In this document: piece by piece, positions 8,108-16,211 of the stretch | How positions within the stretch are numbered: position 1 is the stretch's first letter | Layout: every line of letters starts with the position of its first letter | Assembly (NCBI GenBank): GCA_030615605.1 | Contig: JAUWYY010000003.1 | Span: 162,519 to 226,518, forward strand | Origin: a bacterium | Lineage (GTDB): Bacteria; Armatimonadota; Zipacnadia; Zipacnadales; Zipacnadaceae | Reading direction: 5' to 3' | Length of the DNA stretch: 64,000 nucleotides | Notes under the pieces: model-generated | The model's database searches: none | What the model was told of the DNA's origin: nothing | Seen by the model: only the letters and a program-made list of their open reading frames with translations | Program-made: the position numbers and the translations under genes

Positions 8108-9547
8108 CTAGCGCGAACACTCCCAGACGATGTCGGCCTCGTCGCGATGCAGGTTCTGGGGCGGCTCCTTCGGCGCGATCCCACCGTCATCTTCCAGGTC
8201 CTGGCCGATGCTGTATAGCTTGAAGCCTTCCTCCTGGCGCTGATAGACGAAATCTGCGCCGCTGAAGGGATCCTCGGGCAGTTGCCAGTCCAGCGTCTCC
8301 TGCAACTGCGCCAGGCTTTGCGGATAGGCGCCTCGCTCGTACTTGTACGCCTTCAGCGCCAGTACCACGCGGCAGAGGCCAATACTCGCGACGGCGTGGT
8401 CGCGCTTTTGCATAGCACCGGAGAATAGCGGGGACAGCTTGCGGGTCAGCACGAGATACCGGGGGATCTCATCGCGAGAAGCTTTCAGCCTCTTCCATTC
8501 GGAGGCTGCTTCGACATAAGGTTCAGCAGTCAAGCGGACCACCTTTCCGTACCCCTGTATCAGAGCCAATTCATCCAGCTTCCAAAGTGGCCGACCAAGC
8601 CAACTCGAATACAGCTGGACGATGAGGTATGACCTATCAGCGCGCGCACTGAGGTCGAGGTGGTCCCTGACCAACTCACTGCGCCGGTATTCGCCGCGGC
8701 GAAGCTGTTCCATAGTCTCAATGCCGTAAGCCTGCTCGCCCGCCATTGCTACCGTGGAGCTCTTGTACAAGTTGATTCGGGACAGATAGTCTGCGAAATC
8801 ATTAGCTACGCCCGGCTCCAGTTGCTGCTCAGAGATGATCCGCTCTACCGCGTCAAGAGTTATCGCCTGCATGGCAGTGGCAACAAGTTGGCCAATGAGC
8901 GTCGGCTCAGAGGCAGCGTGCTCGGACATGCGCAGCGAGACACGACACCAATCCAGGGCTTCCTTGACGCGGCCCTCGTCAGCCAGGAGCAGAGCCCTGG
9001 TAGTGATAATGTACGTTGCTGCTCTGAACATTCCCATATGGGGGAAAAGCGCAGCAGCTCCCTGTTCCCATTTCACCGGGAAAACTGAATACGGCCTCTG
9101 AGAGCCACGGCGCAGGGTGTTCAAGGCTTGCTGTACTTGCGGGCGAGCCAGAAGCTTGCGGACCTGGCTTTCCAGTTCACGCGTTGGCTCCTTGAGATAA
9201 GCGGAAAAGACATTTCGGTCATCTTGGGACAGTCCGCCCATTGCCCCCTCACCAAATATAGATTCGGTGGGGGGGAATTGGACTTTGAAGACTTCCTGAT
9301 ACAGGACCGCCGCGTTTTGGCTGTCAGGCACCGGCTTGGGTGCGGCTTCGGCTGGTGTCAACGGCATGCCCTGCGCTTTGAGCTCGGCCAGCTTGGCCTC
9401 TAGCTCCCGCCCCCATTTGATGTTGAAATATGTCCAGGGAATGGCGACGAGCACAAACAGAACCAGCAGCCCGAAGCCTACTCGCGGAGCAACCCGCACA
9501 CACCAGCGGCCTATCCGTCTGATTGTCGGAAAGCGCTGTTGATTCAT
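8108..9547 (-). CDS. Membrane-anchored protein with GspG-like C-terminal tail
   Basis: The 479-residue product begins at the second of two close ATGs, since AAGGAGG is seven bases before it and too near the first. One membrane segment lies around residues 22-44, with the rest predicted outside the cytoplasm and largely helical. The last 90 residues (YERGAYPQSLAQL, then PEDPFSG and LYSIGQDLEDDGG) resemble the end of type II secretion pseudopilin GspG and are common in unnamed proteins of Planctomycetes-like genomes. It follows the sigma factor and short membrane protein at 9560-10418, so it may be their target or a signal receiver. No enzyme motif was recognised. Confidence 0.6.
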   Translation of the reverse strand: MNQQRFPTIRRIGRWCVRVAPRVGFGLLVLFVLVAIPWTYFNIKWGRELEAKLAELKAQGMPLTPAEAAPKPVPDSQNAAVLYQEVFKVQFPPTESIFGEGAMGGLSQDDRNVFSAYLKEPTRELESQVRKLLARPQVQQALNTLRRGSQRPYSVFPVKWEQGAAALFPHMGMFRAATYIITTRALLLADEGRVKEALDWCRVSLRMSEHAASEPTLIGQLVATAMQAITLDAVERIISEQQLEPGVANDFADYLSRINLYKSSTVAMAGEQAYGIETMEQLRRGEYRRSELVRDHLDLSARADRSYLIVQLYSSWLGRPLWKLDELALIQGYGKVVRLTAEPYVEAASEWKRLKASRDEIPRYLVLTRKLSPLFSGAMQKRDHAVASIGLCRVVLALKAYKYERGAYPQSLAQLQETLDWQLPEDPFSGADFVYQRQEEGFKLYSIGQDLEDDGGIAPKEPPQNLHRDEADIVWECSR

Positions 9548-9559
9548 TGTCATTCCTCC

Positions 9560-9886
9560 TTATGAATTACCGTTCTCGCCCAGCAGTTCGTACATCAGGT
9601 GCTCTCGCTGCTCCAATCCATCGGCGTAGGCGACGCCGGAGGTTGGCTGGGGATAGCCGGGATGGCCAGTGATCCGGGCGAGGCGCTCCTGGTGAATCTG
9701 CCCGAAAATCAGATTGATGACAAGCAGCAGCGCCGCCGCCGCAGCGAACGCCCAGCGCAGTGTACGGCCCCGGCACTGCCGCCGGGCTGCCTTCGCCGCC
9801 CGCTGCATCAGGCGTCGCCTCACTTGCCGGTCAGGCGTGCCCAGGGGTATCGCGCGCAATTGCTCTTCAAACCGTTCAGTTTCCAT
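9560..9886 (-). CDS. Short membrane protein, candidate anti-sigma factor
   Basis: A 108-residue protein with a basic helical N-terminus (about 1-42), one membrane span (about 44-62) and a short outer tail. The start overlaps the sigma factor's end by 11 bases. Its topology, with a cytoplasmic N-terminus and single span, and its position fit an ECF anti-sigma factor. The HxxxCxxC zinc motif of the common class is absent, so the assignment rests on context. Confidence 0.55.
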   Translation of the reverse strand: METERFEEQLRAIPLGTPDRQVRRRLMQRAAKAARRQCRGRTLRWAFAAAAALLLVINLIFGQIHQERLARITGHPGYPQPTSGVAYADGLEQREHLMYELLGENGNS

Positions 9887-10418
9887 CGTAGCTCTCTCCT
9901 AATATGGTGCGCAGCTTCTCCAGTCCGTAGCGATACCGACTGGCGGCGGTGTTCGGCGAAATATCCAGAATCCGTCCAATCTCAGCGAAGGTTAGCTCGT
10001 GCCAGATCTTCAGCACAATCATCTCGGCTTGCTCGGCGGGCAATTCTGCGAGTGCTTCGCGGACGACAATGCTGTCCAGCGCTTCGGCAACCGGTTCGTC
10101 CGCGACAGTGGCGATGGCCAGGTCAGGCGAATTGTGGTTGTGCTTGCAGTGCGCCTGGGCCGCGTGGTTGCGAGCGACCTGGAGCAGATAAGCGCGGAGG
10201 TCGCGGATTTGGGCCACGCCGCGCCCTCGTTGGACCAGCGCCATAAAGACATCCACAAGCAGCTCCTCCGCGCGATGGTCATCTTCTAACCGGGCCAACA
10301 GCAGGTGATAGACAACGCCGCTATAAGCGTCGTAGATAGCGGCCAGCGCCTGCATATCGCCACGGGCGAGTCGTTCCAGCAGTTGCCGATCATCCACTTT
10401 GGTTGACTGATTTATCAT
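9876..10418 (-). CDS. ECF-type RNA polymerase sigma factor
   Basis: A 180-residue sigma70-family factor of the extracytoplasmic function group. Region 2 runs about 10-78 with AEELLVDVFMALVQ and LRAYLLQVARNHA. Region 4 runs about 118-172 with LPAEQAEMIVLKIWHELTF and the helix-turn-helix EIGRILDISPNTAASRYRYGLEKL. It heads a three-gene set with a probable membrane anti-sigma and a membrane-anchored protein. Its target promoter could not be identified here. Confidence 0.85.
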   Translation of the reverse strand: MINQSTKVDDRQLLERLARGDMQALAAIYDAYSGVVYHLLLARLEDDHRAEELLVDVFMALVQRGRGVAQIRDLRAYLLQVARNHAAQAHCKHNHNSPDLAIATVADEPVAEALDSIVVREALAELPAEQAEMIVLKIWHELTFAEIGRILDISPNTAASRYRYGLEKLRTILGESYDGN

Positions 10419-10761
10419 GCCGCCCAGCGTCCCAGTCGGGTGTCTTCACTATATTAGTGTGTTTGAGGGTCCCGGATTTGTCTAATGGTAACTTGAAAGT
10501 TGGCGAGTAACATACCTCCTGAGCAGGGAGGAATACCTGGCCCATACCGGGAATGGGTGATTGCATGAGGGGCACAGGGTCGGAGCCTGACAGACTACCA
10601 GCCCAGCCCGGGAGGGTCTTTTAGTTTGCACAAAGGTCCTGGTGAGGTGCATCGAGAAGTTATAGCGGTAGGCAGAACAGGGTAGGAAGGGATTTTGGCA
10701 ACAATGGGCGAATAAGCCCAGTATAGCGACCAACACAATGTGAAGGAAGGAGCTAGTGAAG
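10419..10761. other. Divergent intergenic region
   Basis: About 340 bases between the sigma factor gene (minus) and the gyrase-blade gene (plus). Some short inverted repeats are visible, for example GGGC/GCCC near 10705 and CCTCC/GGGAGG near 10526. I could not recognise an RNA gene, convincing promoter or coding remnant. Confidence 0.4.
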
Positions 10762-11067
10762 ATGGCTGACGCAATTCTGATTGTCACAAAGAACGGTTAC
10801 GGAAAGTTAGTGTGCCCGACTCAGTTTAGCCAGCAGAAGCGGGGAGGGAAGGGTGTTATTGGCTACAAAGTGACCTGTGACAGCGGCGCTGTTGCCGCCA
10901 CCGAGCATGTGGTCACCGGCGCAGGGGAGAGGGTGCTCATTACTACTGCCCAGGGCCAGGCTATTCTGACACCGGTAGATGACATCTCAGAACGCAGCCG
11001 GACGGCCGGCGGCGTTAAGGTCATTGACGTGGCGGAGGGTGACGAGGTAGTTTCGGTCATCATCTAG
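10762..11067 (+). CDS. Free-standing GyrA C-terminal beta-propeller blades
   Basis: This 101-residue protein corresponds to two consecutive blades of the DNA gyrase A C-terminal domain, which wraps DNA. The first blade has ILIVTKNGYGKL and QKRGGKG at residues 25-31, close to the GyrA box. The second carries VLITTAQGQAIL and TAGGVKVIDV, with the usual ending EGDEVVSV. The catalytic GyrA part is absent and the frame is open with its own AAGGAG site, so this is not just a fragment. The ATG at 10762 has nine-base spacing; a GTG at 10756 is possible but too close. It may bind or bend DNA or modulate gyrase. Confidence 0.75.
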   Translation: MADAILIVTKNGYGKLVCPTQFSQQKRGGKGVIGYKVTCDSGAVAATEHVVTGAGERVLITTAQGQAILTPVDDISERSRTAGGVKVIDVAEGDEVVSVII

Positions 11068-11165
11068 CTGCCGCTAAGTCGAAAATCACTCCCGCAGGTG
11101 TGTGCTGGAATCCCCCGTGCGGCCGCCTCGTCGCCGGGGGAGGGCCTCATACCATTATGGCAAGT

Positions 11166-11191
11166 CGCAGCCGCAAAAGCGGCTGCGATTT
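11166..11191 (+). terminator. Probable intrinsic terminator after the gyrase-blade gene
   Basis: A perfect nine-base-pair stem (CGCAGCCGC / GCGGCTGCG) with an AAAA loop, followed by a short ATTTGCT rather than a long T run. The position, about 100 bases after the stop and before the next promoter, supports termination. Confidence 0.55.
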
Positions 11192-11230
11192 GCTGCCTCG
11201 GGAGCAAATCAGCCACCGGCGGTGTGTATC

Positions 11231-11259
11231 TTGCAATACCGCTGCAAATGGGCTATAGT
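11231..11259 (+). promoter_or_regulatory. Sigma70-type promoter of the synthase gene
   Basis: TTGCAA, 17 bases, TATAGT. Transcription would start near 11266, giving a leader of about 150 bases before the start codon at 11415. Confidence 0.75.
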
Positions 11260-11291
11260 ATCTGCGTGGATTAGGTGTTGGTAGCCGGCTT

Positions 11292-11336
11292 ACGCCGCCA
11301 GGTGCCGGGTGGTTGTGCCCGGCAGTGCTACGGCGT
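11292..11336 (+). promoter_or_regulatory. Structured RNA leader of the synthase gene
   Basis: An outer six-base-pair stem (ACGCCG 11292-11297 with CGGCGT 11331-11336) encloses an internal loop and an inner seven-base-pair stem (TGCCGGG 11303-11309 with CCCGGCA 11318-11324) capped by TGGTTGTG. It lies in the transcribed leader. I do not recognise it as a known riboswitch or T-box. Regulation is inference. Confidence 0.4.
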
Positions 11337-11414
11337 CCGTTAGTTTTGGGCAATCAACACACCCAGCCAACACATACACATGCACACAACCGCTGTGTTT
11401 AGGAGAGGAGTACC

Positions 11415-12662
11415 GTGCCGAAGATATACTTTGTTGATGTAACCAATCGCGACGGCGCGCAGACGGCGCGCATAACTATAGCCAAACTCCAGAAAACAGT
11501 GATCAACTGGTTGCTGGATGAGATGGGTGTATACCAGTCGGAGATGGGCTTTCCGCTTAGTCCCCATGAATGGGACTATATCAATGCCAACGTCGCCCTG
11601 ACTAAAGATACCCACGAAAACGGCCCGTTGATCAAGCGGCTGCAGCTCAGCGGCTGGTCGCGGGCGCTAGCCGATGACGTGCATCAGGCTCAGGCCCACA
11701 CCGATCTGAAGCACTTTAACCTGTCCATCTCCACCTCCGAGCAGATGCTGGAGTGGAAGTTTCGGCATAAGTTCACCCGAGAAGATATCATTAAGATGAT
11801 GGTGGACTCGGTAGTGGCGGCCAAAGAGGGCGGCGCAGCCAGCATCGGGGTCAACGCCGAAGACGCCTCGCGGACCGATACAGACTTTCTCATCGAGTTT
11901 GCCCAGGCGGGCATGGAGGCGGGAGCCGTCCGGTTCCGTTACTGCGACACGCTGGGATATGATGATCCGGTGCGCATCGCTGAGCGAGTGGGGCTGTTGG
12001 CCAAGGAAACCGGTATGGCCATGGAGATGCACTGCCACAATGACCTGGGGCTGGCGGTAGCCAATTCCGTCAGCGGCGCGCTGGCCGCCTGCGAGGCGGG
12101 AGTGGATGCTTATGTCAATACCACCGTAAACGGCATTGGTGAACGTACCGGCAACGCTGACTTGTTGTCGTGCATCCTGGCCTTGAAATACTCAGCCAAG
12201 TGGGGTCAGAACTCCTTCTTGGACGAGAATCTCGACTTGACCAAATCCTGGCAGTTGGCCAAGTACGTCAGCCAAGCGGTCGGCGTACCACTGCCGATAA
12301 ATCAAGTCGGAGTCGGCGCAAACACCTTCGCTCACGAATCGGGCATTCATGCCGACGGTGCCCTCAAGGATCGGCACAACTACGAGCTGTATGACTTCGA
12401 AGAACTGGGCCGGGGTGAGCACGAGGAGGTGCCCACCGGACGGGTGATAACTACGGGTGTCCAGGGCGGGACTGCCGGGCTGGAATACGTCTACGGCAGC
12501 CACCTGGACCTGGCCTTCCGCGATAAGGAGCACAGCCAGGAGATCCTGCGCCTGGTTCAGTACGCCAATCTGCATACTCAAGCGCCGCTGACCGACGAGG
12601 AATTATGGCTGATATACTACTATCCGGAGCAGGTACGCCAGATCATCAGGGCGACGCCGTGA
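11415..12662 (+). CDS. Homocitrate / isopropylmalate / citramalate synthase-family enzyme
   Basis: This 415-residue DRE-TIM metallolyase condenses acetyl-CoA with a 2-oxoacid; the exact substrate is uncertain. The catalytic opening is VTNRDGAQTARI, with Arg12 and Asp13. The metal-binding stretch is MHCHNDLGLAVAN, followed by GIGERTGNADL and the C-terminal-helix motif ESGIHADGALKD. The N-R-D-G variant, where LeuA has L-R-D-G, and the lack of the C-terminal LeuA regulatory domain argue for a homocitrate-synthase-like or unassigned subgroup. An M42 peptidase follows after 20 bases and gives no substrate hint. No other leucine or lysine gene is adjacent. Expression is likely from the promoter at 11231 through a structured leader. 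Confidence 0.75.
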   Translation: MPKIYFVDVTNRDGAQTARITIAKLQKTVINWLLDEMGVYQSEMGFPLSPHEWDYINANVALTKDTHENGPLIKRLQLSGWSRALADDVHQAQAHTDLKHFNLSISTSEQMLEWKFRHKFTREDIIKMMVDSVVAAKEGGAASIGVNAEDASRTDTDFLIEFAQAGMEAGAVRFRYCDTLGYDDPVRIAERVGLLAKETGMAMEMHCHNDLGLAVANSVSGALAACEAGVDAYVNTTVNGIGERTGNADLLSCILALKYSAKWGQNSFLDENLDLTKSWQLAKYVSQAVGVPLPINQVGVGANTFAHESGIHADGALKDRHNYELYDFEELGRGEHEEVPTGRVITTGVQGGTAGLEYVYGSHLDLAFRDKEHSQEILRLVQYANLHTQAPLTDEELWLIYYYPEQVRQIIRATP

Positions 12663-12682
12663 GCCTCAGGAGTTAACTGCCT

Positions 12683-13747
12683 ATGCGCAAAGAATCATTG
12701 TCCCTGTTGGAACAGTTGATTGCAACGCCCTCGCCGTCGGGCTTCGAGCAGCCGGTCCAGCGCCTGCTGCGCGAGGCTGTCACCGACTGGGCAGACGAGG
12801 TGCACACCGATCTGCACGGCAATCTGATCGCTGTCAAAAACCCCGGTGCTGAGCCGCGGGTGATGCTGGCCGGCCATTGCGACCAGATCGGCTTTATGGT
12901 CCAGTATATCACCGACGAGGGCTTCATCAGATTCAGCGCCATTGGCGGGGTAGATACCACGCTGGTGGCCGGTTCGCGAGTCAAGATCTGGGCAGACAAG
13001 GGTCCGGTAGTGGGTGTGATCGGCAAGAAGCCGATACACCTGTTAGAGCCGGAGGAGCGCAAGAAACCAGAGATCAAGATCAACAAGCTCTGGATTGATA
13101 TTGCTGCCAAGGACCGCGCTGAGGCACTCAAACGCGTCCAGATAGGCGACGCGATCACTTTCGACCTGCAGATGGAAAAACTTTCAGACGATCTGCTCGC
13201 GGCACCGGCCTTCGATGACAAGGCTGGCGCCTTCGTAGTCATGGATGTGCTGCGCATTTTGCGCCGGCGCAAAATAGACTGCTCGCTGCATAGTGTTTCA
13301 ACTGTCCAGGAGGAGCTAGGGTTGCGGGGGGCGCAGACGAGCGCGTTTGGCATTGATCCGCTGGTGGGAATTGCCATTGACGTCACCCACGCCAGCGACT
13401 ATCCTGAGGCTGACAAGTCAAAGACGGGCGAGATCAAGCTCGGCGAGGGACCGGTAATCGCCAAGGGTGCAAACATCAACCCGACGGTTCTTAAGCTGCT
13501 CATAGAAGCCGCCGAGAGTAACGACATTCCCTATCAGCTTGAGGCAGCGCCCCGAGCTACGGGCACCGACGCCAATGCCATGCAGATAACCCGCTGTGGC
13601 GTGGCTGCCGGGCTGATAAGCATCCCGAACCGCTATATGCACACCCAGGTGGAAGTAGTCTCGCTGGCCGATCTGGAAAATGCCACGCGCTTGCTAGCCG
13701 AGACGGTAGCCCGTATTGATGAGTCTATTGACTTCACCCCGAGATAA
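12683..13747 (+). CDS. M42-family metallo-aminopeptidase
   Basis: Cytoplasmic aminopeptidases of this family (glutamyl aminopeptidase or TET type) assemble into large shells and trim peptides. The 354-residue protein shows the two-metal site: H65 and D67 in AGHCDQIG, D178/D179 in AFDDKAG, catalytic E210 and ligand E211 in VQEELGLRG, D233 in IDVTHASD and H320 in YMHTQ. Length is standard. Start ATG after AGGAGT. It follows the synthase gene by 20 bases and is probably in the same transcript. Substrate preference cannot be read. Confidence 0.9.
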   Translation: MRKESLSLLEQLIATPSPSGFEQPVQRLLREAVTDWADEVHTDLHGNLIAVKNPGAEPRVMLAGHCDQIGFMVQYITDEGFIRFSAIGGVDTTLVAGSRVKIWADKGPVVGVIGKKPIHLLEPEERKKPEIKINKLWIDIAAKDRAEALKRVQIGDAITFDLQMEKLSDDLLAAPAFDDKAGAFVVMDVLRILRRRKIDCSLHSVSTVQEELGLRGAQTSAFGIDPLVGIAIDVTHASDYPEADKSKTGEIKLGEGPVIAKGANINPTVLKLLIEAAESNDIPYQLEAAPRATGTDANAMQITRCGVAAGLISIPNRYMHTQVEVVSLADLENATRLLAETVARIDESIDFTPR

Positions 13748-13758
13748 CCCCGCTGTTG

Positions 13759-14000
13759 TCATCTCCCTGAATGAAACTCAGGCGCTTTGGGCATTGATAC
13801 CTCGGCCAGTTCCGGGCCCACATACTCCGGGGCCACAGTGAGCACCTGATCAATGTGCAGGGCCTGGGCCACTTCGTCGAAGGTCTGGTAGCCCAGGTAC
13901 TGCTTCAGTTTCGCGGTTGCCTCTTCGGTCGCCCAGTAATCAGTGGGAACCCGGTCGGCTCACCGCTGAGCACGGCCAGCCAGCGCTGCTTGGACGTCAT
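13759..14000 (-). pseudogene. N-terminal fragment of a UroD-like methyltransferase gene
   Basis: Read on the minus strand from an ATG at 14000, the sequence gives MTSKQRWLAVLSGEPTG, the usual opening of uroporphyrinogen-decarboxylase-like proteins of the MtaA/methyltransferase type. It then slips frame near 13945 and continues as VPTDYWATEEATAKLKQYLG and later VLTVAPEYVGPELAE. The frame loss fits removal of one copy of a four-base ACCG repeat. The fragment stops after about 80 residues. The matching C-terminal part lies at 16212-17071 on the opposite strand. The gene is broken and not expected to be functional. Confidence 0.7.
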
Positions 14001-14065
14001 CTCATCCTGCGGCACTCGGTGTCACCTCATCCGAAAGCGTTGATCTGTGGTGTGTGCTGCTGACA

Positions 14066-15346
14066 TTAGTGTGCTTTGACGATGCGTACGCTGGTGCAAA
14101 GCATAAGCCTTGCGCCCTGAAAATCATAGACGGCTTCGCCGAAAATAGCACGGTAGCCGTCTTCGGGGTAGTGGATGCGCACGATGTACTGCCCTTTATG
14201 TTGGCGGGCTGGGGACTGCTGCCAGACCGCCTCGCGAAAGTCCCTCGTCGGCGAGGCGGCGGTCCATTGCACGACTCGCTGGGGAGCTGGTTGAGAGGAG
14301 ATAACCAGTCTTAGATGGTGGCCCTCCTGATATTGCCAGCGCAACTGCGGCAGTGGCACCTGCTTGGTGCATGCCGCAAAAAACCCGACCTGGGCGGTAA
14401 GCACCCGCATCATATCCTCAAGCCCGTGCCCGCAGTTGGGAACATACAGCAAGTAGCGAGGCTCGGGCAATTCCTCAAAGTACAGGTTGGCCGCATCCAG
14501 CGGCCAGTAGCGGTCATTCGTTCCGGAGATGATCAGCTTGGGCATAGTAGCCTGTGCCCGGTAGGTATAGGGATCAACGATCGCACCGAGGCGGCTGCCG
14601 CTGTCCGTAGCCAATCGTTCAGGCAGACCCCGCTCGGAATATTCGCTGATTCTCTCGCTGTAGTCACCCCAGGTCTGGACCTGATGAGTCATCTGGGCCG
14701 ACAGATTGAGATTGTCATAGACCATTGGCGCAATTCCGACACATCGCTGGGGTGCCACAACTGCCGTAAACCAGGTCGTCCAGCCTCGTTTGGAGGCGCC
14801 TGTTACGTAGAAACTCGACACCGGGGTCTCCCAGGCCTCAGCCGTGTACTCCTCGACGGCATCCATCGCTCGCACCGCTGCCTTGGTCATAGGAAACAGC
14901 AGCGGCCAGTCGCTTTCTCCGGTAGCCAGGTACTGGTCGAAGGTGTAGGCAATCAGGTTGTCTTCAGTCAAGCCATCAAACAACGGCTGGTTGGGTATGT
15001 CCCCCAGCACGACCACCGGCGCCGACAGCATATTAGCTGCCATCGCCAGGTAGTTCTGCTCCTGTTGGCCGGGAGTCCCGCCGGTGATGATGAGCATAGC
15101 GGTCTGGGGGTGGCGCATCTGCCGCGGAGTTATGATTTGTAGGCGATGGGTCCACCGGATGCCCCGCCACATCTGCGAGGTCAGTTGCAACTCGGTTAGC
15201 TTCGTTCCGGCACCGATCGTTCGGGTGCTGATCTCATCCCAGGTATAGGTGTCGTCGGGGGCATTTACGTAATTAAAGACAGGTTGGGCAACTGCTATCG
15301 CGCAGATTGCAGTTGATAGCAACACTATTCCCACCAATTTCCTCAT
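14066..15346 (-). CDS. PhoPQ-activated pathogenicity-related family alpha/beta hydrolase
   Basis: A 426-residue secreted protein of the PhoPQ_related family (PqaA-like), probably an alpha/beta hydrolase. The start at MRKLVG has GAGGTG seven bases upstream and a signal peptide over residues 1-20; a longer reading to 15556 has no such support. The nucleophile elbow is GASKRGW, the acid is probably in SGTNDRYW and the histidine in NCGHGL, giving a plausible Ser-Asp-His triad. A short beta domain follows. The substrate is unknown. The gene is intact although it lies between broken genes, inside the apparently inverted segment. Confidence 0.8.
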   Translation of the reverse strand: MRKLVGIVLLSTAICAIAVAQPVFNYVNAPDDTYTWDEISTRTIGAGTKLTELQLTSQMWRGIRWTHRLQIITPRQMRHPQTAMLIITGGTPGQQEQNYLAMAANMLSAPVVVLGDIPNQPLFDGLTEDNLIAYTFDQYLATGESDWPLLFPMTKAAVRAMDAVEEYTAEAWETPVSSFYVTGASKRGWTTWFTAVVAPQRCVGIAPMVYDNLNLSAQMTHQVQTWGDYSERISEYSERGLPERLATDSGSRLGAIVDPYTYRAQATMPKLIISGTNDRYWPLDAANLYFEELPEPRYLLYVPNCGHGLEDMMRVLTAQVGFFAACTKQVPLPQLRWQYQEGHHLRLVISSQPAPQRVVQWTAASPTRDFREAVWQQSPARQHKGQYIVRIHYPEDGYRAIFGEAVYDFQGARLMLCTSVRIVKAH

Positions 15347-15569
15347 CTTCAGCCACCTCGCTGTTGAGAGAGCTGAGCAGAATAAGCTGGTCTTGCTGCA
15401 CCAATCGGCTACACAATTTGCAAGACTCCCAAACGGATTTTGCTCAAGCCTCGCTTTTTCAAAAAAAGCCGCTTCTTGCGCACCTTTCCGGCCTGTGCTA
15501 CAGAAGTGTAGCCACGGCGGACAACCCGGCAAGAACTTTAGACGGCGATTTATCATTTAGCTCTTAGTA

Positions 15570-15960
15570 GTCTACATATTCTTCGAGTATGTGAGAACTT
15601 CGTGCTCGTGCTGGCCTGCAGGCCAATGGGGTAAAAGATGCCCCGTTGGGTAAAGGTCATCACCAACCGACTGTCCTGAAGCCGAATGATCCGCGGGTAC
15701 ATCATGCCGTAGTCACCATGGTCGCGCAGGTCGCTCCACGTCTGGCCTTTGTCAGTGGACTCGCAGCCTTTTCCGGGAAACCCTCCGGGCCGATGCGCGT
15801 CCGCTCCCAGGTGCGGCCGCCGTCCGTCGAGCGATGGATGTAACTATGCGTGTACCCATCCAGGTTGTTGATGTCCTGGGCCAGCAGATGACAGGTCGCA
15901 AACAGCGTGCCGTCGGCGGTGCAGGTGAGCCACTGTTCGCGGCCGATCAGGTCAGTGACT
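15570..15960 (-). pseudogene. Sialidase-like (BNR/Asp-box) gene remnant
   Basis: Minus-strand reading gives REQWLTCTADGTLFATCH and an Asp-box (HRSTDGGRTWER). After a frame change near 15770 comes a second Asp-box (STDKGQTWSDL) and MMYPRIIRLQDSRLVMTF. These are hallmarks of exo-sialidase-type six-bladed propellers. There is no start, signal peptide or full domain, and at least one frameshift or deletion separates the two boxes. It abuts the truncated glmS fragment with no gap. Confidence 0.65.
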
Positions 15961-16182
15961 TCAGCGCGTATGAGCGATGCCCGGAGCGCCCATAAGTGGC
16001 TCCTGCTGGAGCACCTCTTCCAGGTTTACCAGCTTGCCGACTACTTTGCGAAGGTGAAGTTCTCCCTCGTGTACTACGGCAATACCGGCGGAGTCATAAC
16101 CGCGGTATTCCAGCCTTTTCAGACCTACTAAACAAATGTCAGCCGCATCGCGCGGCCCAATGTAACCTACTATGCCACACAT
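15961..16182 (-). pseudogene. glmS: GlmS N-terminal fragment (73 residues)
   Basis: Starts [14 protein letters not shown], the glutamine amidotransferase opening of glucosamine-6-phosphate synthase with Cys2 as nucleophile. It continues [14 protein letters not shown] to GIAHTR, where the normal protein continues WATHG. Homology ends there at a TGA, and sialidase-like sequence begins immediately. The start codon still has AAGGAG at a normal distance. It lacks the synthase and isomerase domains, so it cannot supply glucosamine-6-phosphate. A full copy must exist elsewhere if the pathway is used. Confidence 0.8.
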
Positions 16183-16211
16183 TCTGTATGCTCCTTGCTG
16201 TTTCTATATGT

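Noticed and set aside
14315..15142. Plus-strand open frame opposite the PhoPQ-type hydrolase
   Set aside because: The minus strand carries the catalytic motifs and signal peptide.
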